DNA of 55,857 nucleotides, taken from NCBI GenBank assembly GCA_900315015.1, contig OMXJ01000036.1, positions 1 to 55,857 on the forward strand, read 5' to 3'. The translations under genes and the position numbers were made by a program. This DNA comes from an uncultured Eubacteriales bacterium. Its GTDB lineage: Bacteria > Bacillota > Clostridia > Lachnospirales > Lachnospiraceae. Below, piece after piece: positions 17,930-25,707 of the stretch; position 1 is the stretch's first letter; each line of letters begins with the position of its first letter. The notes below the pieces were generated by a model, which made no database searches, had not been told where the DNA came from, and saw nothing but the letters and a program-made list of their open reading frames with translations.

Positions 17930-19522
17930 ATGTCGTATTATTCAGCAATAGTGATTTTTTCTACGCTTGCACTGATTTCAATGGTGACACTTGTTTTTGA
18001 AAACGGTCATTTGAATAAAAAGTTCAAGTGTAAGCTATATATTTCTTATATGGTAATTATTATAGCGGGACTCTCCGAGTATTTTGCTATTTATCTTAAT
18101 GGAGCGGATTCCTGGACGATACCGCTACATGTGCTTACGAAGGTGCTTGATTACGTTTTTACTCCGTTCATAGGGTATTTTGTTGTTCTTCAGGTTATTG
18201 ATGAAGCTAAATCGAGAATGAAATACCTTGTTTTGATGATTATTAATATAATCATTGAAGTGATTTCTATTTTTACCGGCTGGACATTTTATGTTGATGC
18301 GGATAATTATTATCATCACGGTCCACTTCAATGGTTATATCTTATAGTCTGCTTTGTTGCCTATGCCATGGTATTCTATGAATTCATAAAATACGGCAGG
18401 AAGTTTGGAAAGAAGGCTTCATTTGCGCTTTTTACCATTGCGGCTCTTGTGATTTTTGGTATTTTGCTGCAGGAGGTTCTAGAAGGTGAAATAAGATCAG
18501 CCTTTATGGCGCAGGCATTTTCTGCAATTCTTATTTTTGTTCACTATAATGAGTTTGAGTTTATCAAGGGCTCTGAGAAGCTAAAGAAGCAGAATGAGCT
18601 TATTGAGATGGATGCCCTGACAGGTATTTATAATAGAATGGGCTTTGATACGGCAAAGGAAGAGTATTTTAAGAATAATCCGGATGCTCCGTGTACAGCG
18701 CTTATGATAGACATTGATGATTTCAAGCTTATAAACGACAGATATGGACATCATATCGGAGACGTTGCTCTTAAGTTTTTTGCTAATAATCTTAAAAATA
18801 CTCTTGGCGAGGACAGCATTGTCGGAAGAAACGGCGGTGATGAGTTCTGCGCACTCATAAAGGGAAAGGGTGCTCAGCTGTCCCATGAAAAAATCAGGGA
18901 GCTGTCGATGCTTTCTGAAAAGTTTTTGTTTAATGATAAGGAATACCATTTTACTATTTCTATAGGCTATGCTTCCTGTGAAAAGGCAGAAGATTCGAGA
19001 AATGACCTGTTCGGAAAGGCTGATGCGGCTCTTTACTATGTAAAGCAAAGAGGCAAGAATTATTTTATAGAATATCAGCCATATATGATTAAGAGCGATA
19101 GAACTCAGCTTGGCTTTGCTTTGAGAGATGTAGCCATGAATGTTCCGGGTGCCATTCTCATTTATTCGGCGGATTGGGACAAGGAGGAAATTCTCTTTGC
19201 AAATAAAGAACTGGTTCATATGTTTGACTGTGAAAACATGGAGGAATTCCTTGCTTTTGCTAATTACAGCTTTAAGGGAATAGTTCATCCGGATGATTAT
19301 GAAAGAGTAGAGGCCAGCATTAAAGCGCAAGTAGATAAGCAGCTGCTTGAGGATTCAGAAAAGATAGAAGCAAATGTTTTCGTTGATTATAAGATCATGA
19401 CCAAGAAGGGAAAAATCAAGAATATAATTGATAATGGACGATTGGTTGATAATGAGTATTATGGAAAAATTTTCTATGTACTTCTTTTAGATGCTGACAT
19501 GCGTAAACCTTATGTAAGTTAG
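17930..19522 (+). CDS. Membrane GGDEF protein with C-terminal PAS-like domain
   Basis: A 530-residue protein. Residues 1-210 contain about seven membrane helices. A GGDEF domain follows (about 225-385) with IDIDDFKLINDRYGHHIGD and RNGGDEFCALI, predicting diguanylate cyclase activity. No RxxD inhibitory site is present (LGEDSIVGRN). The last about 140 residues look like a PAS fold (LIYSADWDKEEILFANKELV and VHPDDYERVEASI), placed after the catalytic domain rather than before it. The start at 17930 has GGAGAAGGT upstream. An earlier ATG at 17912 has a poorer site. A terminator follows. Confidence 0.87.
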   Translation: MSYYSAIVIFSTLALISMVTLVFENGHLNKKFKCKLYISYMVIIIAGLSEYFAIYLNGADSWTIPLHVLTKVLDYVFTPFIGYFVVLQVIDEAKSRMKYLVLMIINIIIEVISIFTGWTFYVDADNYYHHGPLQWLYLIVCFVAYAMVFYEFIKYGRKFGKKASFALFTIAALVIFGILLQEVLEGEIRSAFMAQAFSAILIFVHYNEFEFIKGSEKLKKQNELIEMDALTGIYNRMGFDTAKEEYFKNNPDAPCTALMIDIDDFKLINDRYGHHIGDVALKFFANNLKNTLGEDSIVGRNGGDEFCALIKGKGAQLSHEKIRELSMLSEKFLFNDKEYHFTISIGYASCEKAEDSRNDLFGKADAALYYVKQRGKNYFIEYQPYMIKSDRTQLGFALRDVAMNVPGAILIYSADWDKEEILFANKELVHMFDCENMEEFLAFANYSFKGIVHPDDYERVEASIKAQVDKQLLEDSEKIEANVFVDYKIMTKKGKIKNIIDNGRLVDNEYYGKIFYVLLLDADMRKPYVS

Positions 19523-19550
19523 TAGGTTTTTATAGTGATTTTAAATTTTA

Positions 19551-19579
19551 AGGTGCAGAATTTTTCTGCACCTTTTTTT
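19551..19579 (+). terminator. Terminator of the GGDEF-PAS gene
   Basis: A perfect 10-bp stem, AGGTGCAGAA/TTCTGCACCT, with a 3-4-nt loop is followed by TTTTTT. Confidence 0.92.
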
Positions 19580-19591
19580 ACGTGAAGTTCG

Positions 19592-19620
19592 TTGAAAATG
19601 CGCAGGATTTGGAGTATAAT
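19592..19620 (+). promoter_or_regulatory. Promoter of the 2-hydroxyacid dehydrogenase gene
   Basis: TTGAAA (19592-19597), a 17-bp spacer and TATAAT (19615-19620). Confidence 0.8.
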
Positions 19621-19629
19621 AGGTCTGCT

Positions 19630-19641
19630 TAAGGCGCCTTA
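19630..19641. promoter_or_regulatory. Palindromic possible operator
   Basis: The perfect 12-bp palindrome TAAGGCGCCTTA is centred about 15 bp after the -10 box, in the classic position for a repressor site. The regulator is unknown. Confidence 0.4.
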
Positions 19642-19716
19642 GGGTTTTCGGGCGGTCTTAATGACACAGCAAAGGATTTAAGAGGTATTTTACACTAGAA
19701 AAATGAGGAGAAAAAT

Positions 19717-20673
19717 ATGGTGATAGTTGTACTTGAAGCAGATGCAGTTGGAAGTGATGTTTCCTATGAGGGAGTTAGTAAGTACGGTGAGGCAAGGCTT
19801 TATAATTCTACTCCTCATAATTTAATTGCAGAGAGAATAAAGGATGCAGACATTGTTATAGCAAATAAGTGCCTTATGAATGAGGAAACTCTTAAGGGGG
19901 CTGATAAGTTAAAGCTCATAGCCGAGGCAGCGACCGGCTATAATAACATTGATACCGAGTATTGCAGGAAAAAAGGCATTGCAGTTTCCAATATAAGCGG
20001 CTATTCTACGGATTCCGTTGCGCAGCACACCTTTGCCATGCTTTTATCTCTTAACAACAAGCTTTCCTACTATTCAGAGTTTGTAAATTCAAAGGAATAT
20101 TCCAATGGATCATCCTTTTGCAATGTAAGCAATGTTTTTCACGATCTTACAGGCAAGACACTTGGAATTTTAGGTCTTGGTAATATCGGAAAGAAGGTGG
20201 CTGAAATAGCAGTGGCCTTTGGAATGAGGATTATTTACTATTCTGTAAGCGGAAATAAACAGGACGTACCTTATGAGTGCGTTGATTTTGATACCTTCCT
20301 TTCTGAGTCGGATTATATTTCAATTAATGCGCCTCTAAATGATAAGACAAGAGGCATCATTAATTATTCAGCGCTTAAGAAGATGAAAAAGAGCTGCATT
20401 CTTATAAATGTTGCAAGAGGCGCTGTTGTAGTTGAAGCAGATATCGTAAGAGCTCTTAATGAAGGCATAATCGCGGCAGCAGGAATAGATGTTTATGAAA
20501 AAGAGCCTCTTTTAGGAGATAGTCCTTACTTAACGATTCAGGATAAGGACAGACTTCTTCTTACTCCGCACGTTGCCTGGGGAAGTTTCGAGGCTAGAAA
20601 ACGCTGCGTGGAAGAGGGCATAATGAATATCGAGGCCTTCCTAAATGGGGAGATGCGAAACAGGATAGTATAA
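19717..20673 (+). CDS. NAD-dependent D-2-hydroxyacid dehydrogenase
   Basis: A 318-residue cytosolic oxidoreductase of the D-isomer-specific 2-hydroxyacid dehydrogenase family (D-lactate, glycerate and phosphoglycerate dehydrogenases). The substrate-binding start AEAATGYNNID, NAD-binding GLGNIGKKVAEIAVAFG, catalytic-Arg region LINVARGAVVVEADIVRAL, Glu region GIDVYEKEP and catalytic His in LTPHVAWGS are all seen. There is no ACT domain, so it is not a long SerA. The substrate cannot be assigned; hydroxypyruvate or 2-ketoacid reductase is most likely. GAGGAG precedes the ATG. Confidence 0.92.
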   Translation: MVIVVLEADAVGSDVSYEGVSKYGEARLYNSTPHNLIAERIKDADIVIANKCLMNEETLKGADKLKLIAEAATGYNNIDTEYCRKKGIAVSNISGYSTDSVAQHTFAMLLSLNNKLSYYSEFVNSKEYSNGSSFCNVSNVFHDLTGKTLGILGLGNIGKKVAEIAVAFGMRIIYYSVSGNKQDVPYECVDFDTFLSESDYISINAPLNDKTRGIINYSALKKMKKSCILINVARGAVVVEADIVRALNEGIIAAAGIDVYEKEPLLGDSPYLTIQDKDRLLLTPHVAWGSFEARKRCVEEGIMNIEAFLNGEMRNRIV

Positions 20674-20763
20674 TCTGGTCTTATAAAAAAGAATCAAACT
20701 GATACTACAAACAATATCAGTTTTGCATATAATAGTGCTTACGAACTAAGGAGGTACTTTTAT

Positions 20764-21465
20764 ATGACAAAAGAATTAATGTGGATTGTATTTGGTCTGG
20801 TAGTTGCGGCAGTTTTAATAATTTCGGTGCTTAGTAAAACCAGGTTCAACGCAAAGAAGGTTGCATTCATAGGAATAAGCGCTGGTCTTAGCTACATAGC
20901 GTATCTTTATTTTAGAATTCCAATTGGACATGGAACTTCAATTCATCTTGGTAATACCTTTGTAGCACTTACGGCACTTTTACTTGATGGAGTTTCAGGA
21001 GGTCTTGCTGGTGCAATCGGTCTTTCACTTGCAGATATAGCAGCTGGCGATCCTGGTTATGCAATTACTACCTTTATTTTAAAATTCATAATCGGCGTAA
21101 CCTGCGGTACAGTTGCACATAGAGTATTAAAGATAAATACTCTTAAAAAGGAAAAGCAGTATAAGAAGTTTATCATTTTTGTTGTGATAAGTGCTGCAGC
21201 AGGTCTTTTATTGAACGTATTCACGGATCCTGTACTTGGATATTTCCGCAATAGATTCATTTTTGGACAGGATGTCACACTTGCAAGCATAGGCGCAAAA
21301 ATAGCAAGTTTTGGTACTTTAATCAATTCTCTTCTTTCAACAGCTTTTGCTTCAGTAATTTATCTTGCACTTAAGCCTGCACTTGATAAGGCAGATCTTT
21401 TAAGCAATGTATCAGCTGATGAAAAGGTAAAGGATAGTAGGGCTGTAAAGCCGGCAAAGGCTTGA
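20764..21465 (+). CDS. ECF transporter S component (substrate-binding membrane subunit)
   Basis: A 233-residue membrane protein with six hydrophobic segments. KVAFIGISAGLSYIAYLYFRIPIG, read in two parts as KVAFIGISAGL and FRIPIGHGTSIHLGN, matches the start of ECF S components (PF07155-type), and DGVSGGLAGAIGLSLAD the second conserved block. Such proteins capture a vitamin or similar micronutrient and pair with a shared EcfT/EcfA1/EcfA2 module encoded elsewhere. The substrate cannot be read from the sequence, and no riboswitch is evident in the 90-bp upstream gap. AAGGAGG lies before the ATG. Confidence 0.82.
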   Translation: MTKELMWIVFGLVVAAVLIISVLSKTRFNAKKVAFIGISAGLSYIAYLYFRIPIGHGTSIHLGNTFVALTALLLDGVSGGLAGAIGLSLADIAAGDPGYAITTFILKFIIGVTCGTVAHRVLKINTLKKEKQYKKFIIFVVISAAAGLLLNVFTDPVLGYFRNRFIFGQDVTLASIGAKIASFGTLINSLLSTAFASVIYLALKPALDKADLLSNVSADEKVKDSRAVKPAKA

Positions 21466-21580
21466 TGTAAAGCATAAAGTTAGTAGCATTAAATAGTAGC
21501 ATTAAATAACGGCATTAGATTGTAACACCTAAAGCTAGTAGCATTAAATAGTTGCATTAAATTGTAATGCCAGACAATAC
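21466..21580 (+). repeat. Degenerate repeats after the ECF gene
   Basis: The string GTAGCATTAAATA recurs several times (about 21483, 21495 and 21539) within two longer similar blocks (about 21477-21530 and 21531-21571). No gene is seen. Confidence 0.6.
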
Positions 21581-21637
21581 AAAAAGGCACGCATGCTTGA
21601 ATAAGGAGTGAAAAATTCAAGTCTGCGTGCCTTTTTT
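21581..21637 (+). terminator. Terminator of the ECF S-component gene
   Basis: AAAAAGGCACGCATGCTTGAAT pairs, with one small internal mismatch, with ATTCAAGTCTGCGTGCCTTTTTT (arms given in two parts: GGCACGC/GCGTGCC and CTTGAAT/ATTCAAG). Confidence 0.88.
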
Positions 21638-21700
21638 AAGTGTGTGTGTAGGTGCAACAAAAAGTTACGATATTATTATATGAAAATTTGGGTGTAGAAA

Positions 21701-21840
21701 AATATACAGATCTGTTTTAAAATATTAGTTAAAAATGTAGGGACCAAAATATGCAGATCTGTTTTAAAATGTTAGATAAAAATGTAGGGATCAAAATATA
21801 CAGATCTGTTTTACAATATGAGAAAAAGTATAGGTGAAAA
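21701..21840 (+). repeat. Three 47-bp tandem repeats in the leader of the acidic-tail gene
   Basis: Units begin at 21701, 21748 and 21795 and share ATACAGATCTGTTTTAAAAT then TTAG-TAAAAATGTAGGGA-CA. The third copy has decayed and runs into the ribosome site of the next gene. Each copy contains an AGATCT palindrome and a TAAAAT or TACAAT box. Confidence 0.85.
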
Positions 21841-21850
21841 GGAATATAAT

Positions 21851-22198
21851 ATGTTAAATTCAGAAAAGTTGATTAATGAGCTTGGAAAGCTTGGTTATCA
21901 TGAAGGTTTTTCTCAGGTGATTGCCGAAAATCTAAGGACTGATAAGGCAATAGATAGAATGGTCGGCTATCTTAGGAGTGCAAGGCCTGGGAGTGCTGAG
22001 GAAATAGTTGATGAAATGCTTGCAATCATCGATGACAGGGATAGGTGGATAAAGAAGAAAATTGCTGAAAATAGCAATAGTAAGATAACTGAACTCTATA
22101 ATTCGCCACTTTCAGATGAGGAAGATGATGAAGATGAGGAGAAAGAAGGGGAAGAAGAGGATGATGAGGAGAAAGAAGAGGAAGATGAGGATGACTGA
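21851..22198 (+). CDS. Hypothetical protein with long acidic tail
   Basis: The product is 115 residues. The first about 85 are soluble and mainly helical (MLNSEKLINELGKLGYHEGF, then SARPGSAEEIVDEMLAIIDD). The last about 30 are almost only Asp and Glu with a few Lys, encoded by GAGGAAGATGATGAA-like simple repeats. The family is not recognised. ATG at 21851 is chosen because AAAAGGA precedes it; an in-frame ATG at 21818 lies inside the tandem repeat and lacks a ribosome site. Confidence 0.6.
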   Translation: MLNSEKLINELGKLGYHEGFSQVIAENLRTDKAIDRMVGYLRSARPGSAEEIVDEMLAIIDDRDRWIKKKIAENSNSKITELYNSPLSDEEDDEDEEKEGEEEDDEEKEEEDEDD

Positions 22199-22279
22199 TG
22201 ACTGAATGACAGGAAGCGGCCTGAAATAGGCGCTTGAAGAGATATAACTGCACGTAGTATTGAAAACCACATCTTTTGG

Positions 22280-22307
22280 TTGACAAAACGAAAATAAGTA
22301 GTATAAT
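22280..22307 (+). promoter_or_regulatory. Promoter of the GT8-like gene
   Basis: TTGACA (22280-22285), a 16-bp spacer and TATAAT (22302-22307). Confidence 0.85.
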
Positions 22308-22348
22308 AAATATTAACGGAAGGCATTTTGCGTAAAAAGGAGGCAGTT

Positions 22349-23299
22349 ATGAATAAGTTAATTCCTGTTATATATGCATGTGACAATAGTTTAGTCAATT
22401 ATCTTATGGTTTCAATCAATTCACTTGTTGCAAATTCATCAGAGAATAATAAGTATAGAATTCATATTTTAAATACAGATATTTCAAAGGAAAATAAGAA
22501 GAAGCTTTTAGAGCTTAATAGAGATAATGTCAGCATTAAGTTTACAGATCTAAGAGATGTAATTGCATCCTTAAAGCTCAGCAAAGAGGCAAAAGAGCGC
22601 CTTGAAAAGCCTAATTATTTCAAGCTCTTTGCACCTGAAATTCTTGTTAAGTATGAAAAGGCAGTTTATCTTGAGGCAGCTACTGTTGTGAATTCAGATA
22701 TTGCAGAGCTCTTTAAAATAGAGCTTGAAGGCAAAGCTCTTGCAGCAGCACCTGAGCAGATTACAATAAAGAAAAATGTCTATGGCACTTATGTAGAAAA
22801 GCAGCTTGGAATTAATAGAGATAGATTTTTTAATACCGGAGTGCTGGTCCTTGATATGAATGTATTAAGGGAAGCGGAGCTTATTAAGGCACTTGAAAAG
22901 AAACTTAAAAAGCATGCCTTCGAGGTACTTCAGGACGAGGAATTCTTAAATATCTGTTTTAAAAACAGTGTTAAGTACCTTTCTACTGAATGGAATGTAG
23001 AGGCTATAAATGCTAGTTTAGACGCAAAAAAGGCAAAGCTTGTTCAGTATGTAATGCTTACTAATCCCCTGCATTATAAGGACTGTCCTCTTGGTGATTT
23101 TTTCTGGCGTTATGCTAAGGGGCTTTCAGTTTTTGATATCTTAAAAGCAGAGCTTGATGGATATACTGCCATGGATAAGGCTGCTGATAAGAACATGCGT
23201 TTTGCAGTACTTGAAACTGCAATAAGGGAAATTGAAAGAGAAATGCAATATATGCTTGAAAATGTAGCTGTTAAGGCAGAAAATCCTAAGATTGCATGA
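22349..23299 (+). CDS. GT8-family glycosyltransferase-like protein lacking the DxD motif
   Basis: A 316-residue protein with the fold pattern of family 8 glycosyltransferases: IPVIYACDNSLVNYLMVSI at the N-terminus, KPNYFKLFAPEILVKYEKAVY and FFNTGVLVLDMNVL. The metal-binding stretch that normally reads YLDADTLV reads YLEAATVV here (E109-A110-A111), so both Asp residues are gone. The QDEEFLN block partly keeps the usual DQD. Without the DxD it may be inactive or act without metal. GGAGG precedes ATG 22349. It has its own promoter; its 3' end is tandemly copied, then a terminator follows. Confidence 0.82.
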   Translation: MNKLIPVIYACDNSLVNYLMVSINSLVANSSENNKYRIHILNTDISKENKKKLLELNRDNVSIKFTDLRDVIASLKLSKEAKERLEKPNYFKLFAPEILVKYEKAVYLEAATVVNSDIAELFKIELEGKALAAAPEQITIKKNVYGTYVEKQLGINRDRFFNTGVLVLDMNVLREAELIKALEKKLKKHAFEVLQDEEFLNICFKNSVKYLSTEWNVEAINASLDAKKAKLVQYVMLTNPLHYKDCPLGDFFWRYAKGLSVFDILKAELDGYTAMDKAADKNMRFAVLETAIREIEREMQYMLENVAVKAENPKIA

Positions 23300-23404
23300 A
23301 ATTATAGCCGTTAAGGCAGAAAATCCGTAGATTACCTGAAATTATAGCCGTTAAGGCAGATAATCCGCAGATTACCTGAAATTATAGCTGTTAAGGCAAA
23401 TCCT
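23267..23404 (+). repeat. 40-bp tandem repeats copying the 3' end and stop codon of the GT8-like gene
   Basis: Units begin at 23267, 23307 and 23347, with a partial fourth at 23387. They share GCCGTTAAGGCAGAAAATCC, AGATT and TGAAATTATA. The first unit is the last eleven codons plus stop (TGA 23297-23299) and a few following bases. Confidence 0.9.
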
Positions 23405-23405
23405 C

Positions 23406-23438
23406 GCCCTGTCAGATTTTTCTGACAGGGCATTTTTG
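23406..23438 (+). terminator. Terminator of the GT8-like gene
   Basis: A perfect 11-bp stem, GCCCTGTCAGA/TCTGACAGGGC, with loop TTTT is followed by ATTTTT. Confidence 0.92.
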
Positions 23439-23462
23439 ATTTAATAGAATGTGCGGAATTTT

Positions 23463-23582
23463 ATAAACAAGTGAGTATGATAATTTGCAAACAGGTGAGT
23501 ATGATAATTTGCAAACAAATGAGTATGATAATTTGCAAACAAGTGGGTATGGTAATTTGCAAACAGGTGGGTATGGTATTTT
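23463..23582 (+). repeat. Five 24-bp direct tandem repeats
   Basis: Units start at 23463, 23487, 23511, 23535 and 23559, each close to GCAAACAGGTGAGTATGATA followed by ATTT. A decayed sixth follows at 23583. The period (24) is exact. There are no spacers, so this is not a CRISPR array. It lies between a terminator and the next gene. Confidence 0.9.
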
Positions 23583-23668
23583 ATAAATAAGTGTTGACAA
23601 ATCCTGAAAAATTTTAGAAAATAGGTATCGTAGTGTTTTGAATATTTTCAAATTGTGAGGGGGGATTT

Positions 23669-23992
23669 ATGGAGAGTAATGAAAATTTCAGTGTTGATGA
23701 GGATTCTGCAAAGAGCCCCGAAGAGAAACTTGAAGTAAAAAATGAAGAGAAGCCTAAAAAGAAAACGGTAGATGTTCTTAAAGGAATTATTCTTGTTGGA
23801 ATAGGTCTGGTGGTATTGATACTTGGCTTCTTTTTATACAAAAAGCGCAGTGAGGGCCCTAAAATTGTTTTTATCCTTCCTATAGTTATTGGCGTTGTAT
23901 TACTTATAACAGGAAGTGCCATAATCAGCTTTAATGTAACGATGGAAAAGTTAAGGAAAGCCGCAGTCGGAAAAAGCAGTGGCAGAACTTAA
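23669..23992 (+). CDS. Small two-helix membrane protein, unknown function
   Basis: The product is 107 residues. It has an acidic/Lys-rich N-terminus (about 1-34, SPEEKLEVKNEEKPKKK), two membrane helices (about 37-56 and 67-87) separated by KKRSEGPK, and a short basic tail. The family is not recognised. A strong ribosome site GAGGGGGG precedes the ATG. Degenerate repeats sharing GTAAATG-GGCTGAAAAA lie in the 149-bp gap before the ABC-F gene. Confidence 0.65.
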   Translation: MESNENFSVDEDSAKSPEEKLEVKNEEKPKKKTVDVLKGIILVGIGLVVLILGFFLYKKRSEGPKIVFILPIVIGVVLLITGSAIISFNVTMEKLRKAAVGKSSGRT

Positions 23993-24141
23993 AAAGGCGG
24001 CAGCAGATAAAACTTTGGAAGTAAAATGAGAGCTGAAAACCGAATAAAGAAAAAGAAGTAAATGTGGCTGAAAAACTTAAGAAGTAAATGGAGCTGAAAA
24101 AGCTGGAAAAAAGAGAGAAATAAAAGTAGAGGAATGGTTTT

Positions 24142-25698
24142 ATGAGTATTTTAAATGTTGAGCATTTATCACATGGTTTTGGAGATAGAGCAATTTTTGA
24201 GGATGTTTCCTTTAGACTTTTAAAGGGAGAGCATATTGGTCTTGTTGGTGCAAATGGTGAAGGAAAGAGTACCTTCATGAACATCATTACAGGAAAGCTC
24301 ATGCCGGATGAAGGAAAAATCGAGTGGGCAAAGAATGTAAGGGTAAATTATCTTGATCAGCATTCAGTTCTTGAAAAGGGCATGACAATGGAATCCGTTC
24401 TTAGAAGCGCGTTTGATCCGCTTCTTGAGATGGAGACAAGAATGAATGAAATCTATGATAAGATGGCTGATTGCTCTGAGGATGAAATGAATGCTCTCAT
24501 GGAGGAGGTAGGTACAATACAGGACCTTCTCAATTCTCATGATTTTTACCTCATTGATTCAAAGGTGGAAGAGGTTGCGCGCGCCTTAGGTCTTCTTGAT
24601 CTAGGACTTGATAAGGATGTTACTGAGCTTTCAGGCGGTCAGAGAACAAAGGTGCTTTTAGGAAAGCTTCTTCTTGAAAAGCCTGACATTCTTTTACTTG
24701 ATGAGCCGACGAACTATCTCGATCAGGAGCATATCGTATGGCTTCAGAGATACCTTCAGGAATATGAAAATGCGTTTATCCTCATTTCTCATGACATTCC
24801 TTTCCTTAATAGCGTTATAAACATTATCTATCATATGGATAATAAGAAGCTTACCCGCTATGTTGGAGATTATGATAAGTTCCAGGAGGTCTATGCAATG
24901 CAGAAGGCTCAGCTTGAAGCAGCATACAACCGCCAGCAGCAGGAGATTGCAGATCTTAAGGATTTCGTTGCTAGAAATAAGGCGAGGGTCGCAACTAGAA
25001 ATATGGCCATGTCAAGACAGAAAAAGCTTGATAATATGGAAAAGATCACACTTGCAGCCGAAAAGCCAAAGCCGGAGTTCAATTTTAAGGATGCAAGAAC
25101 TGCCGGAAAGTTCATATTTACAACTAAAGATCTCGTAATCGGTTATGATGAGCCACTCAGCAGTGCGCTTAATCTAAGCATGGAGCGCGGTCAGAAGATT
25201 GTTATGACTGGTGCAAACGGTATCGGAAAAACTACTCTCCTAAAGAGCCTTTTAGGTCTTATAAAGCCTATTTCAGGAGAGGTTTCTCAGGGAGATTATC
25301 TTGAAATTGGCTATTTTGAGCAGGAAATGGCACCTGGAAATGAAAATACCTGTCTTCAGGAAATCTGGAATGATTTTCCTGGACTTACCCAGTACGAGGT
25401 GCGCTCTGCGCTTGCAAAGTGCGGCCTGACTTCACAGCACATCGAGAGCAAGGTAAAGGTTCTATCTGGAGGCGAGCAGGCGAAGGTAAGGCTCTGCAAG
25501 CTTATTAACAGACCTTCAAATATTCTTGTACTTGATGAGCCTACCAACCACCTTGATGTGGATGCAAAGGACGAGTTAAAGAGAGCTCTTAAGGCATATA
25601 AGGGTAGTATTCTTATGGTATGCCATGAGCCAGAATTCTATGAGGATATTGCGACAGATATCTGGAATGCAACTAAGTGGACAACAAAGATGGTATAA
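24142..25698 (+). CDS. ABC-F family ATPase (ribosome-associated)
   Basis: A 518-residue protein with two ATP-binding cassettes and no membrane segments, the ABC-F layout. Cassette 1 has Walker A GANGEGKST, signature LSGGQRTKVLL and Walker B LLLDEPTNYLD. Cassette 2 has GANGIGKTT, LSGGEQAKVRL and LVLDEPTNHLD. A charged linker lies between (about 245-310, QLEAAYNRQQQEIADLKDFV). ABC-F proteins act at the ribosomal E site, as translation factors or antibiotic protectors; this YbiT/EttA-like length suggests a housekeeping role. No leader peptide or attenuator of the kind seen with resistance genes was noticed upstream. Confidence 0.93.
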   Translation: MSILNVEHLSHGFGDRAIFEDVSFRLLKGEHIGLVGANGEGKSTFMNIITGKLMPDEGKIEWAKNVRVNYLDQHSVLEKGMTMESVLRSAFDPLLEMETRMNEIYDKMADCSEDEMNALMEEVGTIQDLLNSHDFYLIDSKVEEVARALGLLDLGLDKDVTELSGGQRTKVLLGKLLLEKPDILLLDEPTNYLDQEHIVWLQRYLQEYENAFILISHDIPFLNSVINIIYHMDNKKLTRYVGDYDKFQEVYAMQKAQLEAAYNRQQQEIADLKDFVARNKARVATRNMAMSRQKKLDNMEKITLAAEKPKPEFNFKDARTAGKFIFTTKDLVIGYDEPLSSALNLSMERGQKIVMTGANGIGKTTLLKSLLGLIKPISGEVSQGDYLEIGYFEQEMAPGNENTCLQEIWNDFPGLTQYEVRSALAKCGLTSQHIESKVKVLSGGEQAKVRLCKLINRPSNILVLDEPTNHLDVDAKDELKRALKAYKGSILMVCHEPEFYEDIATDIWNATKWTTKMV

Positions 25699-25707
25699 TA
25701 GGTCGAT

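Noticed and set aside
18581-19330. Minus-strand ORF of 249 codons
   Set aside because: It lies antisense to the GGDEF and PAS-like parts of a well-supported gene and shows no family pattern.
23463-23582. CRISPR-like array
   Set aside because: The repeats are directly adjacent with no spacers and no cas genes are present.
23412-23651. Minus-strand reading frame of 79 codons with repeats CKLSYS/CKLPYP
   Set aside because: It is simply the 24-bp tandem repeat read in one frame (24 is a multiple of 3). It has no ribosome site and crosses a terminator.
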